Assembly: GCF_040741455.2 (NCBI RefSeq)
Contig: NZ_CP160328.2
Location: 372,001 to 436,000 of the forward strand
Direction of reading: 5' to 3'
DNA from: Snodgrassella alvi
Lineage (GTDB): Bacteria; Pseudomonadota; Gammaproteobacteria; Burkholderiales; Neisseriaceae
DNA length: 64,000 bases
The notes beneath the pieces were generated by a model that saw only the letters and a list, made by a program, of their open reading frames with translations, searched no databases and was not told where the DNA came from. Within the stretch, counting starts at the first letter, position 1. Each line of letters begins with the position of its first letter. Positions 28,820-40,675 of this stretch are shown in pieces. A program made the translations under genes and the position numbers.

Positions 28820-29762
28820 GATTCACCGCATCCTCTTTCAGCATTGAATTATGACGATCCAAAAATTCCTTGGTACTGTCTTTACCTCTCATTTGTAAAA
28901 TAAAATTACTTACTGCAGCTTCCACCAAAACGGCCAGATTGCGCCCTACGGCCACCGGTAGGGTCACACTACGGATAGAGACATTCAGAATGCTTTCAGT
29001 TTCACTTTTGATACTCAGACGATCCATTCGTTGCATGTGGCTATCATCAGCAAGTGCCAGATTGATGATGAGCTGTAGCTGTTTTTTCGGGCGCACGGCG
29101 GTTTCACCGAAAATGGCACGGATGTTGAGCACACCTAGACCACGCACTTCCAAAAAATCTTTCAGCATGGCAGGACAACGCCCTTCCAGCGTTTCCGGCC
29201 CAATGCGGTACAGTTCTACGGCATCATCTGCGACCAGACCATGGCCACGGGATATCAACTCCAGTGCCAGCTCGCTTTTTCCTAGTCCAGACTGGCCGGT
29301 AATAAGTACGCCGATTTCAAATACATCTAAAAAAACACCGTATTTAACAGTTGAGGCAGCCAGTACCCGTTGCAGATAGATGCGCAGCACATCCATCAGG
29401 AAGGGACTTTCTGTTTTCGATGTTAACAGTGGCACATTATGCGTATGACAATAATCACGCAACATATAAGGCACGGGTAAATCATTAGCCACAATGATCA
29501 AAGACATGGTAAGGTCGAATAATTCATTGAGGGTAGTTTTGATTTCTCCAGCCTCAATCTTATTCAAATACTCAACTTCGGCAATACCGATTACCTGTAT
29601 CTGATTGGGATGGATAAAGTTCAAATGGCCGACAAGAGCCAATACCGGTTTATCAGCATCGATACTGATGCGGTTATCAGCGCCAGCAGTGCCGGCAGAC
29701 CACGCCAATTTAAGCTTAGTCTGGTTATCATGATACAAACGCCGTACCGATATGCTGGGCAT
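28800..29762 (-). CDS. hprK: HPr kinase/phosphorylase
   Basis: Bifunctional enzyme that phosphorylates and dephosphorylates the HPr-type phosphocarrier on serine. The N-terminal domain (about residues 1-130) is followed by the kinase core with P-loop GQSGLGKSE (156-164), HGLVADD (Asp as catalytic residue) and the HprK signature [16 protein letters not shown]. In Gram-negatives without sugar PTS permeases this set regulates nitrogen-type PTS. It is between ptsN (12 bases upstream) and rapZ, one operon. Confidence 0.94.
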   Translation of the reverse strand: MPSISVRRLYHDNQTKLKLAWSAGTAGADNRISIDADKPVLALVGHLNFIHPNQIQVIGIAEVEYLNKIEAGEIKTTLNELFDLTMSLIIVANDLPVPYMLRDYCHTHNVPLLTSKTESPFLMDVLRIYLQRVLAASTVKYGVFLDVFEIGVLITGQSGLGKSELALELISRGHGLVADDAVELYRIGPETLEGRCPAMLKDFLEVRGLGVLNIRAIFGETAVRPKKQLQLIINLALADDSHMQRMDRLSIKSETESILNVSIRSVTLPVAVGRNLAVLVEAAVSNFILQMRGKDSTKEFLDRHNSMLKEDAVNHEDNID

Positions 29763-29774
29763 AAAAGTCTGTCC

Positions 29775-30236
29775 TTATAGCTCTTCGGCAACAAGTATAT
29801 CGCGCACACTTTCAGCACTGGTAGCAGACAAAAGTGCATTGCGAACTGATTTCTGGGAAAATTTTCCTGCCAGCTCTGATAATACATTCAGATGTTTAGT
29901 GGAAGCATTTTCCGGCACTAATAGCACAAACACCATGTTTACAGGTTGCTCATCCGGTGCATCAAAGGCTATGGGAGTTTGCAGCCGGAAAAACGCGCCT
30001 ACAGTATCTTTTACGGTACCAGTTCGACCATGGGGAATAGCAACGCCTTTGCCTAAAGCTGTAGAACCCAGTTTTTCACGTGCAAACAGGCAGTTAAATA
30101 CATCTTCTTGCGACAGACCGGCCTGCTCGGATAATAGTTTTCCGGCTTCCTCAAACAATCTTTTTTTACTGCTAACATTTAAATCGAGAACCACGTGTGA
30201 AACCGGTAATATATCCCCAATTAAACTCATGCTCAT
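29775..30236 (-). CDS. ptsN: PTS IIA-like nitrogen-regulatory protein PtsN
   Basis: EIIA-Ntr phosphoacceptor that relays phosphorylation from NPr to potassium transport, sensor kinases and other targets. The IIA fold has the active-site His69 in GVAIPHGR. The 153-residue length matches the family. ATG at 30234-30236 has AGGA 7 bases upstream; a second ATG two codons on is less favoured. First gene of the ptsN-hprK-rapZ operon. Confidence 0.93.
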   Translation of the reverse strand: MSMSLIGDILPVSHVVLDLNVSSKKRLFEEAGKLLSEQAGLSQEDVFNCLFAREKLGSTALGKGVAIPHGRTGTVKDTVGAFFRLQTPIAFDAPDEQPVNMVFVLLVPENASTKHLNVLSELAGKFSQKSVRNALLSATSAESVRDILVAEEL

Positions 30237-30366
30237 TTTCTATTCCTATCAAATTGCTCATTGCAGCGGGTCTTAAACCCTTGAGCTACAGGATGTGCAA
30301 TTTCTTCCATTACTATTAATCAATTACCCAATTATATTATCTTCTAATCGCATAGACGGTTATGTA

Positions 30367-31281
30367 TTAAGGCTGGCCTAGCCAATAATGCAGCAATAGC
30401 CCTACAAACCAGATAAGTCCGATACGGTTGTTACGTAAAAACATAGCAAAGCATATTTTGCGGTCTCGTGTGCGAATATTCCGCCATTGTATATACTGTA
30501 AAACCAGCACCAGCGGCAAAGCAAGCCAGTACCATATACTGGCCTGAATCATCCCGCCAGCAAAAATCATGAATATATCAAAACCAAGATGGCACAACAT
30601 CACGGCAGTAATATCATGCTGCCCGAAAGTGATAGCAGAAGTACGGATGCCAATTTTCAGGTCGTCCTCCTTATCTGCCATCGCGTAAATGGTATCGTAG
30701 GCCAGAGTCCATAATGTATTGGCTGCGAGTAATACCCATGCAATCATGGGTACCTGATTGCTCAATGCTGCAAAAGCCATCGGAATACCGAAAGAAAATG
30801 CAAGGCCAAGATATAGTTGCGGCAGCGGAAAAAAGCGCTTGGTAAAGGGATAAGTCATAGCCAAAAACAAAGCCGGTATACTCATCAACCAAGTAAGCCG
30901 ATTAAGTGGCAACAGACACAGTGCAGCCAAAATACACAGCACCAGCGTAAGCAAAAGCGCTTCTTTTTTGCTCACTTTTTTCAAAGCAAACGGGCGTTGA
31001 TTGGTACGGTCTACCGCACCGTCAAAGTCGCGGTCGGCATAATCGTTGATCACACAGCCTGCACTGCGCATTAAAAAAGTACCAATAGTAAATACCAATA
31101 CCGTTAGCCAGTCTGGATGGCCATCACCTGCAATCCACAGTGCCCACCACGTGGGCCAGAGCAGCAATAATGTGCCGATAGGACGGTCTATACGCATTAA
31201 CTGCATATAAACTTGCAGACGGTCAGCCAGCCGCCAGCTTTGATTCTGCCCCAGTTTACCTTCTACAGAAAATCGATTCAC
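30367..31281 (-). CDS. ubiA: 4-hydroxybenzoate polyprenyltransferase
   Basis: Integral membrane prenyltransferase that joins the polyprenyl chain to 4-hydroxybenzoate in ubiquinone biosynthesis. The first aspartate-rich motif [10 protein letters not shown] and the second, [17 protein letters not shown], bind Mg-diphosphate. Eight to nine hydrophobic helices follow the cytosolic N terminus ([24 protein letters not shown]). Length 304. It is upstream of ptsN on the same strand, separated by 130 bases. The quinone chain length cannot be read from the sequence. Confidence 0.94.
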   Translation of the reverse strand: MNRFSVEGKLGQNQSWRLADRLQVYMQLMRIDRPIGTLLLLWPTWWALWIAGDGHPDWLTVLVFTIGTFLMRSAGCVINDYADRDFDGAVDRTNQRPFALKKVSKKEALLLTLVLCILAALCLLPLNRLTWLMSIPALFLAMTYPFTKRFFPLPQLYLGLAFSFGIPMAFAALSNQVPMIAWVLLAANTLWTLAYDTIYAMADKEDDLKIGIRTSAITFGQHDITAVMLCHLGFDIFMIFAGGMIQASIWYWLALPLVLVLQYIQWRNIRTRDRKICFAMFLRNNRIGLIWFVGLLLHYWLGQP

Positions 31282-31455
31282 GCCAGTTTAGTCTTCCAAT
31301 GTTAATGCTTGATTAAAAAATACAAAGATAGCCCGGGTGACATTGCCAGACCATCTGGTTAGCTCTACTATCAAACTGAGAATGGAAACCAAACAATTGT
31401 AACATAAGCATAACAGTACACTGCACTCAGACACCATAATCCAAAGGAGTAAGAT

Positions 31456-31920
31456 ATGGACTTAATTTTATGGCGCCATGCCGAAGCCGAGGATAACTGG
31501 GAGGATATGGCACGCAAACTCACCACTAAAGGCCAACTGCAAGCAAAGCTGAGCGCGCAGTGGCTGCGTCAGCATTTGCCGGGTAATTGTCAAATTTACT
31601 GTTCAGAAGCTGTCAGGTCTCAGCAAACTGCTCGTTATCTGAAGCAGCCGTTTACTGTAAACAAATTATTCAATCCGGACTGCCACCCGCTTGATCTAGC
31701 CACATTTCTGCAACAGCAGCCCCCTGCATCCACTCAGATATGGGTAGGACATCAGCCATGGATTGGCCAGTTTTGTGCTTATCTTCTTAATGGTGTCTGG
31801 CTCCCACAACAATTCTGGTCAGTAAAAAAATCGGCTTTTTGGTGGTTTGATGTCCGTTTTTACCAGCAACGCCATCAAGCACGAGTAAAAGTGGTTTTAT
31901 CACCGTCAAATTTAAAATAA
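31456..31920 (+). CDS. sixA: Phosphohistidine phosphatase SixA
   Basis: Histidine-phosphatase-superfamily protein removing phosphate from phosphohistidine. The catalytic RHAEAE motif (Arg7, His8) starts the protein, and the second half carries SEAVRSQQTARYL and a GHQPWIG segment with the second catalytic His. The 154-residue length suits SixA. In E. coli SixA acts on the nitrogen PTS phosphocarrier NPr, which fits its position near ptsN, though they are divergent units. AAAGGAG lies 6-12 bases before the ATG. Confidence 0.88.
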   Translation: MDLILWRHAEAEDNWEDMARKLTTKGQLQAKLSAQWLRQHLPGNCQIYCSEAVRSQQTARYLKQPFTVNKLFNPDCHPLDLATFLQQQPPASTQIWVGHQPWIGQFCAYLLNGVWLPQQFWSVKKSAFWWFDVRFYQQRHQARVKVVLSPSNLK

Positions 31921-31946
31921 ATCCATTATTAAGAAAACACAATGCC

Positions 31947-32309
31947 ATGAAGTTTTTTTCCAAAAGTGTGGTCAATCTGCATGGATGGGTTAATGAGCAA
32001 AGCTTTTTTGCCAAACTATCCAGAAATGCTTTGCGTTTGGGCAAACCGGTGGTTATACAGCTGTACTCTTTATTTCTGCTACTTAAATCTCCGCATACGC
32101 CTTTACGCAGTAAAATGTTGATTCTAGGTGCCTTGCTTTACTTTCTTAGCCCAATAGATCTCATACCAGACTTTCTTGGGCCGCTTGGTTTCACCGACGA
32201 TATTGCCGTTATTGCTATGGTATGCAAACAACTACAAACTGCTCTCACACCAGCTTTGAAAGAACAGGCTCAAAACGCAATCAACCGTTTTTTTACCAAC
32301 AAGGCTTAG
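31947..32309 (+). CDS. DUF1232 (YkvA) family membrane protein
   Basis: Small protein of 120 residues with the DUF1232 signature FLSPIDLIPDFLGPLGFTDDIAVI preceded by a hydrophobic segment, LILGALLY. It likely has one or two membrane-associated helices. The function of the family is unknown. It starts 26 bases after sixA on the same strand, so the two may be co-transcribed. No terminator is evident before the convergent amidotransferase gene. Confidence 0.85.
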   Translation: MKFFSKSVVNLHGWVNEQSFFAKLSRNALRLGKPVVIQLYSLFLLLKSPHTPLRSKMLILGALLYFLSPIDLIPDFLGPLGFTDDIAVIAMVCKQLQTALTPALKEQAQNAINRFFTNKA

Positions 32310-32335
32310 AGCTGGTTTAAGCATTTTGCTATGTG

Positions 32336-33061
32336 TTAATGCTTCTGTGTCTGATATCTATGCAATAATTTATCCAGAAAAACACACAGTTTCTGATTCA
32401 TGGGAACGTAATCATAGTCCAAAATTTCAGATGCAGGTTGTATATACGGATACTGACCGGCATGCTGTAAATCTAGCTTTGAATGGGGAATTAATGATTC
32501 AATTGCTGCGCGGTTGAATTCAAGATGAAACTGAAATCCGTATGCTATTGGCGCAAACCGGATAATCTGGCGTGGACAACCAGTACTATAAGCTAAAATC
32601 TGTGCCTGTGGGGGTAGTCCAGGCATATCTCCATGCCAGTGGCCCACAGTCAATTCCTGACCAAAATGTTCTATCATCTCATCGGCTAAACCTGCCGCTG
32701 TAAGCTGAATCGGAAAGTTACCGATTTCCTTATTAGGGCTGCTTTCTACCATACCGCCCAGCGCCTGTCCGATTAATTGTGCTCCCAAACAAATTCCCAG
32801 TACTGCTTTACCATTATCAATGGCTTGGCGGATAAGGTGCTGCTCAGCGGCACTGTCAAAATAGGCACAATCCTGTATTGTAGTTAGTGGTGACTGAGGC
32901 CCACCCATGATAATAAGCATATCAAAACCATCGGCAGATGTTGGCACTTTATCTCCCTGATAAATAGCAGATAACGAAATTGTATGCCCCCTATTTTGCG
33001 CCCATTCGAGGCATACTGCCGGTTGCTCAAAATTTTCGTGCACAATAATATGTACTCGCAT
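32336..33061 (-). CDS. Class-I glutamine amidotransferase
   Basis: Free-standing amidotransferase of the GMP-synthase-like (GATase1) family. The nucleophile Cys91 lies in LGICLGAQLIG and His179/Glu181 in FQFHLEF, completing the triad. About 241 residues. ATG at 33059-33061 (MRVHII) is preferred: GGAGGAG lies 5-8 bases upstream. A longer start would include that ribosome-binding site in the coding region. Family members include gamma-glutamyl hydrolases of polyamine or glutathione-type substrates; the substrate is open. Convergent with the DUF1232 gene. Confidence 0.82.
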   Translation of the reverse strand: MRVHIIVHENFEQPAVCLEWAQNRGHTISLSAIYQGDKVPTSADGFDMLIIMGGPQSPLTTIQDCAYFDSAAEQHLIRQAIDNGKAVLGICLGAQLIGQALGGMVESSPNKEIGNFPIQLTAAGLADEMIEHFGQELTVGHWHGDMPGLPPQAQILAYSTGCPRQIIRFAPIAYGFQFHLEFNRAAIESLIPHSKLDLQHAGQYPYIQPASEILDYDYVPMNQKLCVFLDKLLHRYQTQKH

Positions 33062-33158
33062 TCTGTTCTCCTCCATATAAATCAGCTAAATAATTATACT
33101 AAACTATACTAATATCCTAGTTAAAACAAAAGCTGTGCATGATAAAGGCGAATATAAT

Positions 33159-33187
33159 AGCGCCGTACTTTTCTTAAGTACGGCGCT
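33159..33187. terminator. Hairpin after aspD
   Basis: Twelve-base perfect stem AGCGCCGTACTT / AAGTACGGCGCT with a 5-base loop between the aspD stop and the amidotransferase start. It lacks a clear T run but is the strongest hairpin at this operon end. Confidence 0.65.
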
Positions 33188-33211
33188 GATTTAAAGCTTA
33201 AACAAAATTAA

Positions 33212-34822
<1,611 letters not shown>

Positions 34823-34835
34823 TTAAAAGCACATA

Positions 34836-36536
34836 TCAGACAAGAGCCACAATCAATGGACCTAACAGTGTCAGGAACACATTGGCTAATGCATATGTAA
34901 CGGCAAATGGAGTAGTAGGAATGGCATTACCTGCTTTATCCAATACTTCACCAAATGCAGGATTGGCACTACGTGAACCAGCCAGCGCACCGGCAAAGAT
35001 TGCAGCGTTGTCATAACGCAGCACATAGCGACCAAAGAAAATTGCAAGAATCATCGGGACTAGTGTTACCACAACACCAATCAAAAACAGTGTCAGGCCA
35101 TGTTCTTTAATTGTGGTAATTGCCTGTAAACCAGACTGCAAACCTACTACAGACACAAATCCAGCCAGACCGAAATCTTTCATGAACTGGGAAGCAGCTA
35201 CCGGCATATTGCCAAACGTCTGCTTGCGAGCACGTAACCAGCCGAAAAACAGACCAGACAACAGCGCACCGCCACCTGCACCCAGCGTAATCGGGATATT
35301 GCCTACACGGACAACCACCCAGCCAATAATCAGGCCAAGTACCACACCCAGACCGTGATAAGCCCAGTCGGTTTTACTGTTCACTGTAATTGGCGCACCA
35401 ATAATATGAACAACACGATTAATATCACTGGTAGAACCATAGATGGTCATCACATCACCGAGTTTGAATTCGGTATCCGGTGTTACATCCAATTTTTCAC
35501 CGTTGCGATGTAGAGCAATCAGATATATACCATGCTGAATTTCAAAATCGTGGTCACTGGAATGCACTTTGGAACGGATTTCAGCCATAGTTTTGTTGGC
35601 ATAATCAGGGTTGCGGAAGACTACGTCTTTGGTATCCACAATCACTTCAAGACCCTGTTCAGAATCCAGCTCACGTCCAAACAATGTGCTAACAGCAGCC
35701 ACTGCTTCACGGCGGCCTACGATCAGAATGATGTCGTCTTTTTTCAGCACTGTAGACGGTGTACAATCAATTAAATTACCGTGACGTTTGATGCGCTCAA
35801 TGGTAATACCCAGATTGTCCAGCTCAATATCTTTAATGGATTTCTGAATGTCATTTTCCACTACATAGATACGACCTACCATCTGCGTAATCGCCATACC
35901 CTGATTACCTTCCAGTGCCATTGCACCTTTCAGCTGTTCAGCTTCAGCAGCTACCGCATCATCGCGAATATCACGACCCATGATTTTCGGCAGCAAGTTC
36001 ATACAGATAATGATCGCGCCTAATGAACCAAAGATATAAGTCACCGCATAGCCAATGGCCACATTAGCCTGTAATTGCTGCAACTGATCAGCAGGCAGTC
36101 CCATATGTGTCAAGGCATCGGCAGCAGTACCCAAAATCGCTGACTGGGTTAAACCACCGGCAGCAAGGCCAGCAGCCAGACCTTTATCCAGGTGGAACAG
36201 GCGTGCCATAATCATCACCGTGATAAAACCAGTAATGGCAATGAACAAAGCCAAAAAGATTTCACGCAGGGTTTTTACACCTAGTGAACGGAAAAACTGG
36301 GGACCACTTTCATAACCCACAGCATAAATAAATAAAGTAAACAGCAATGCCTTAAGACCAGAATCAATGTGTACATTGAGTAAGCTTAAAACCACTGCCA
36401 CCAGCAGAGAGCCAGCTACTCCGCCAAGCTGGAACTTACCGAAACGAATACTACCCAGTAAGTAGCCCAGACTTAATGACAGAAACAGCAGAATAACCGG
36501 CGATTCCTGAATATTAGTCAAAACCCAATTCAACAT
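34836..36536 (-). CDS. aspT: Aspartate:alanine antiporter AspT
   Basis: Membrane exchanger taking up aspartate and expelling alanine. It has two blocks of transmembrane helices (about residues 1-170 and 390-566) flanking two tandem TrkA_C (RCK_C) domains, the AspT/YidE-YbjL (AAE exchanger) layout. ATG at 36534-36536 (MLNWVLTNIQESP) is selected because AGGAGAAGG lies 7 bases upstream; an in-frame start 24 codons earlier has only a basic non-family extension. Together with AspD this forms a decarboxylation cycle known from lactic acid bacteria, there with the order aspD-aspT; here aspT is first. Confidence 0.93.
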   Translation of the reverse strand: MLNWVLTNIQESPVILLFLSLSLGYLLGSIRFGKFQLGGVAGSLLVAVVLSLLNVHIDSGLKALLFTLFIYAVGYESGPQFFRSLGVKTLREIFLALFIAITGFITVMIMARLFHLDKGLAAGLAAGGLTQSAILGTAADALTHMGLPADQLQQLQANVAIGYAVTYIFGSLGAIIICMNLLPKIMGRDIRDDAVAAEAEQLKGAMALEGNQGMAITQMVGRIYVVENDIQKSIKDIELDNLGITIERIKRHGNLIDCTPSTVLKKDDIILIVGRREAVAAVSTLFGRELDSEQGLEVIVDTKDVVFRNPDYANKTMAEIRSKVHSSDHDFEIQHGIYLIALHRNGEKLDVTPDTEFKLGDVMTIYGSTSDINRVVHIIGAPITVNSKTDWAYHGLGVVLGLIIGWVVVRVGNIPITLGAGGGALLSGLFFGWLRARKQTFGNMPVAASQFMKDFGLAGFVSVVGLQSGLQAITTIKEHGLTLFLIGVVVTLVPMILAIFFGRYVLRYDNAAIFAGALAGSRSANPAFGEVLDKAGNAIPTTPFAVTYALANVFLTLLGPLIVALV

Positions 36537-37360
36537 ATGTCTACCTTCTCCTGAAAGAACGAAGGCTAGTGTGCGCTTGTGTGCTTTTAATTTTTGTCTT
36601 AATTTCAATAGGTATGAAAATAATTGATAACTTTAGTATTTTGTTAATTTTAATTGCATAAAATTAAATCAAATAATCACATTTAACTACTATGTAATAG
36701 CAATTTCACACTTTCCAAAAAGCGAAATTAAAAGCATGCAACCTCTGATTTATAAGCAAAAAGTTAAGAGATTGTTCAGATAAATTCATTCATAAATAAA
36801 CATTATTATATTTTAATTATGCTTATTGAGTTTTTAATTAGAAATATTCAATAAATATGTATTACTACTCGCATTAAAATATTTCATTTCTTACTAAATA
36901 TATTTAGCCAAAAAGCATAATAATTTATTAAGATATATAAATGTCATTTCAAATACAATTGAGAATCTCTAACATATTGAAATGATAATAGGAATCTTAA
37001 TTAACAACTCCTTTATTTTTGATTGATTCTGTAGCCAATTCACCACAAAAAAAGATTTTAAACAAAAAAAAATGCCATTAAAATTAACAAAAATTGCATA
37101 TTAAAAAAATTTGGCTTATTGGATAGAAATTCATTTCAATTATATTCATAAATTTTACTAAAACCCCTTATTCGTTTTTCATACCTTCGTTTTGCCGATT
37201 TTTCTTATCAAAATCTGCTTTAATCAATGCATAAAATACAAATAAACAATTAAGAAATAACATTATTTTTATAAAGCCAGATCATTCATTCTTCTTTTTC
37301 AGTGGTTGCACATCAGCAAGTGCATTTATTTTTGGTTTATGGTGGCAAGATAAAACAAAA
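36537..37360. other. Long AT-rich intergenic region upstream of aspT
   Basis: More than 800 bases at roughly 80% A+T with no supportable gene on either strand. The aspT promoter must lie near the left end. Numerous short A/T tracts and TTAATTAA-like runs are present, but no long repeat or inverted repeat stands out. Confidence 0.6.
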
Positions 37361-37386
37361 GCCTGAGAAAAATCTCAGGCTTTAAT
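37361..37386 (-). terminator. Terminator of the patatin lipoprotein gene
   Basis: Stem AAAGCCTGAG / CTCAGGCTTT with a 5-base loop, followed on the minus strand by TGTTTT. Confidence 0.85.
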
Positions 37387-37450
37387 CAATATAAATCAAA
37401 TCCAGCATTTATTACATCTGCCGAACCTTATCTTTCTAAGCAAATACCTT

Positions 37451-39025
37451 TTAGCGCAATATAGGTACAGCTTCAGTATTAATAAAATTGACCACACCAC
37501 TTACTTGATTCTGCACATTATCAACTGCATCGGTACCGGTTGCATCTGTAGCAGACTCTTCATCTGTGTCTGACTGAGTAGCAGCAACATCATCTCCATA
37601 TAAAGTAAATGGTTCAGGTGTCGAAGTATCAGGTTCTACCCCAATATCCTTAATCAGACGCTGATATTCTGAAGATTGAGCCAGTAATAGTTTGGCCGCC
37701 TTAAGCAGATTATTGACTTCACTATGTGCTAGATAAAACGTTGTTGGAATATGAATGACTTTATCCCTCAGCGGTGATGGCGGCATATCCAACAAATTCA
37801 CACTCACATAATATACCTGTGGTGTACCCTCACTGCGGCTCTCGTTCCACCAATCCACATATTTTTGAAACTGATGCTGCGTATCTTCTGAATATTTTTC
37901 AATCGGTATACTTGTAAGTGCACGCACAACTTCAGCTGTACCTGGAACACTAGCACTACTATCTATGGAATTTTTGCGCTGAGTTTGTGCATTAACATTA
38001 ATAATAATGATTTTATGAATCTTCGCCGACTCAAGCCGGTCATATAAAGTTTTATTACTATAAAGCTCCGTGGCATCCAGCAGACTGCGCAAACCCAGAT
38101 TATCGGTCAGCCCACCATCCAATAAGTGAATATATGGCCGCTTCTGACTATCTTGATACTGCTTCAAATTGGCACGGTATACGGCTCTAGTCTGCGCTCG
38201 GAATGAAGTCGTCCCAGTAGCATCAACATTATTACTATCAACTAAGTTATCCGGTAAATGATAGTGGCAGTTGCCACCATTATTATTTAAAGTTACCGGA
38301 GCAAAGACGAGCGGTACTGCACTGGATGCAGCCACCGCGCGCGCAATCGGCAAATCGGTCAGGTCCAAACAAAGTAAATCAAAATATTCTTGGGTAAAAT
38401 CCAGACGGCTGCCCAGACTCATATCAGTAGCACTAATCACTACAAACGGCCCTTGCCGCTTATTATTTAAATCAGCATAAGTTGCTCCGTGATATAAGTG
38501 CAAATCCAGCTGCTCCTGCAATAAATCTCCACGGCCAAATTCTGGTGAACCCAGCCTTGACCAGTTTGCCATCGAGAATAACTGTCCAATAAGCATTTTC
38601 TGTAAATTCAAATTGAGAAAATTCTGCTCGAATTTTGGAATAGTTTCCGATCCATGCAGCCCGAAATAAGTAGCCAGGATAGAACCACCGGAAATCCCAT
38701 ACACCACATCTACCGTATCCAAGAGGCTTTTAGGCCGGCCATCTATTTTGACCTGTTGTTTTTTCAGCGATTCAAGCACGCCATAGCCGAAAGCAGCCGC
38801 ACGAGTCCCCCCACCGGACAGCATGACAATTCCGATTACATCATCTTTCTTATCCGCTTTATTATTAAGTAGAGCGCGTTGCAAACGATAGCCGTCTGGA
38901 TTCTTACTAACATCATCTATTACAGCTACAGGCTGATAACGCAGAGTAGAACAAGCTGCCAGCCCGAATAATGCCATCAACATCAGCACTTGTCGCATCA
39001 GTGATCGATTAAAACATAGCTGCAT
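37451..39025 (-). CDS. Patatin-like phospholipase, lipoprotein
   Basis: Predicted envelope-bound lipid acyl hydrolase of 524 residues. A lipoprotein signal ends in LAAC with Cys25. The patatin fold has the oxyanion loop SGGGTRAAAFGYG, the nucleophile Ser112 in GISGGS, and the catalytic aspartate Asp303 in LDGGLTDNLG, forming the Ser-Asp dyad. The last 60 residues are acidic and Thr/Asp-rich. The first ATG is preferred because GGGAG lies 6 bases upstream. Patatin enzymes can be housekeeping phospholipases or toxins; an outer-membrane-facing lipoprotein form suggests membrane lipid turnover, but this is inference. Confidence 0.85.
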   Translation of the reverse strand: MQLCFNRSLMRQVLMLMALFGLAACSTLRYQPVAVIDDVSKNPDGYRLQRALLNNKADKKDDVIGIVMLSGGGTRAAAFGYGVLESLKKQQVKIDGRPKSLLDTVDVVYGISGGSILATYFGLHGSETIPKFEQNFLNLNLQKMLIGQLFSMANWSRLGSPEFGRGDLLQEQLDLHLYHGATYADLNNKRQGPFVVISATDMSLGSRLDFTQEYFDLLCLDLTDLPIARAVAASSAVPLVFAPVTLNNNGGNCHYHLPDNLVDSNNVDATGTTSFRAQTRAVYRANLKQYQDSQKRPYIHLLDGGLTDNLGLRSLLDATELYSNKTLYDRLESAKIHKIIIINVNAQTQRKNSIDSSASVPGTAEVVRALTSIPIEKYSEDTQHQFQKYVDWWNESRSEGTPQVYYVSVNLLDMPPSPLRDKVIHIPTTFYLAHSEVNNLLKAAKLLLAQSSEYQRLIKDIGVEPDTSTPEPFTLYGDDVAATQSDTDEESATDATGTDAVDNVQNQVSGVVNFINTEAVPILR

Positions 39026-39165
39026 GCATGGCTCCCGAAGCAGAAAATATAGATATTAAACAATATTCTTACAGAAATCATACGTCGCATTAGCGAGTAA
39101 ACTAATAGTGCGACATCTTCAACACTTAATTTTGAATATACAGCATTTGCATTTCAGCACAATGC

Positions 39166-40650
39166 TCATTCCTCCTCACTGCTTTGCCAGCCTCCTCCCA
39201 GTGCCTTATATAAATTCACTAGATTACGTGCCTCTTCCAGCCTTACCTGCACTTGCTTGTCAGCAATATCCTCGGCATTCAGGCGTGCACGCAAACTGCG
39301 ATCGAGCGTCATATCGCCAAAGCGAAACAACTTTTCAGCGGCGCCAGCCTGACTGGTTGCCTGAGTTTGTGCCTGATGTATCAACTTCGTCTGCTGATAC
39401 AGACTAAACTGCATCTGATAGGCATTATCCACTTCAGCTAAAGCTTGAAGAATTAGATGATCATATTCAGCAATTGCAGCCTGTAGCTGAGCGTCTGCTC
39501 TTTCGATATTGTGTTTAATCCGTCCGGCAGTAAATACCGGAATCGTCATACTGGCGTCTAATAACCCGCCTGTATTTTTTAAATATGAAGTATTACTATT
39601 TAAATGTATTTGTCCTGTCTGCCATAAAAAATTCAGGCTGAAGCGTGGCAACCTATCAGCTTTAGCACTGGCTAGACCAGCACTCATTGCTTTCACCATA
39701 TTTTCCTGAGTGCGAATATCTGGTCGACGCGTAATCACGTCTAGAGGCAGTTGTCCGGCCGGCGCAGCGGGAAGTTGCTGCAAAATATCCACTGGTGCAG
39801 TTGCAATGACAAAACCTTGCGGTTCCTGACCTGTTAAAACCGCTATATTGCGCTGATACACTTCAGCCTGAGCCTGATAAGTAGCAATCTGCGCCTGCAT
39901 CGAAGACAACTTGGCGGCCACTTCTCTCACATCATAAGCCGTCGCCTGCCCAGCACGGAAACGACCTTGTGTATAGCGCTGCAACTGTTTCAGCGTCGCC
40001 ACACTGTGTTCGCCTATTTTTGCCCGCTGCTGCATGGCTCGCATTTTCAGATAATTCTCTGCAATCTCACTGCTAAGCATCATTTGCGCACCATGCCAAC
40101 GCTCAGTAGCGCTTAGGCTTAGATATCGCATTTCATCAGCGTCACTGCGTTTCTGTCCAAACACGTCAGGTTCCCAACTGGCGGTAAAACCTGCCTGCAC
40201 ACTATTGCCATGCAAACGAGTGCGATTGGCACCCAGAGGCGATCCTGCAGCCTGCAAATAATCACGAGTATTGCCAATCAAAGGCAAATTCAGATCTTTC
40301 AGAGTATTGTCACCATTATATCGATGCAGGCCGCCACTACTTTCTACTCCAGCTTGTGGGCGCAAATCCGCTTCAGCCATGGCTGCACTGGCTCGCGCTG
40401 CAAGCATATTGTCCTTTATGCTAGCCAGATTACGATTGTTTTTCAAACCGATTTTAATCAGGTCGTTTAATACCGGATCAGGCCAGCTCTGCCACCAGCG
40501 GCTGATATCTGCTGTTCCCCGTGCTGCAGCATTCTGCTCAAACTGTTGAGGAATACCCACTGTAGACCTCACCTTTATATCGGTACGGCTACAGCCTGCC
40601 AGTAAACCCAAAGCGAGTACTACTGCCAACCACGTTTTATTCATTTCCAT
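39166..40650 (-). CDS. Outer-membrane efflux lipoprotein (NodT/OprM type)
   Basis: TolC-like outer-membrane channel for a tripartite exporter. The lipoprotein signal (VLALGLLAGC) is followed by two OEP repeats of coiled-coil and beta-strand segments (about residues 60-255 and 260-480). The sequence WWQSWPDPVLNDLI and later VITRRPDI are hallmark OprM-type phrases. Gene order HlyD - RbbA - ABC permease - this gene shows it serves the exporter immediately upstream. Either of two ATGs two codons apart could be used. It is last in the operon. Confidence 0.9.
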   Translation of the reverse strand: MEMNKTWLAVVLALGLLAGCSRTDIKVRSTVGIPQQFEQNAAARGTADISRWWQSWPDPVLNDLIKIGLKNNRNLASIKDNMLAARASAAMAEADLRPQAGVESSGGLHRYNGDNTLKDLNLPLIGNTRDYLQAAGSPLGANRTRLHGNSVQAGFTASWEPDVFGQKRSDADEMRYLSLSATERWHGAQMMLSSEIAENYLKMRAMQQRAKIGEHSVATLKQLQRYTQGRFRAGQATAYDVREVAAKLSSMQAQIATYQAQAEVYQRNIAVLTGQEPQGFVIATAPVDILQQLPAAPAGQLPLDVITRRPDIRTQENMVKAMSAGLASAKADRLPRFSLNFLWQTGQIHLNSNTSYLKNTGGLLDASMTIPVFTAGRIKHNIERADAQLQAAIAEYDHLILQALAEVDNAYQMQFSLYQQTKLIHQAQTQATSQAGAAEKLFRFGDMTLDRSLRARLNAEDIADKQVQVRLEEARNLVNLYKALGGGWQSSEEE

Positions 40651-40675
40651 TTGTCCTGAATCTACGACATCTACA

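Noticed and set aside
40245-40262. GCAGCCTGCA, resembling the Kingella-type uptake sequence
   Set aside because: Lies in coding sequence with two mismatches to the 12-mer; likely chance.
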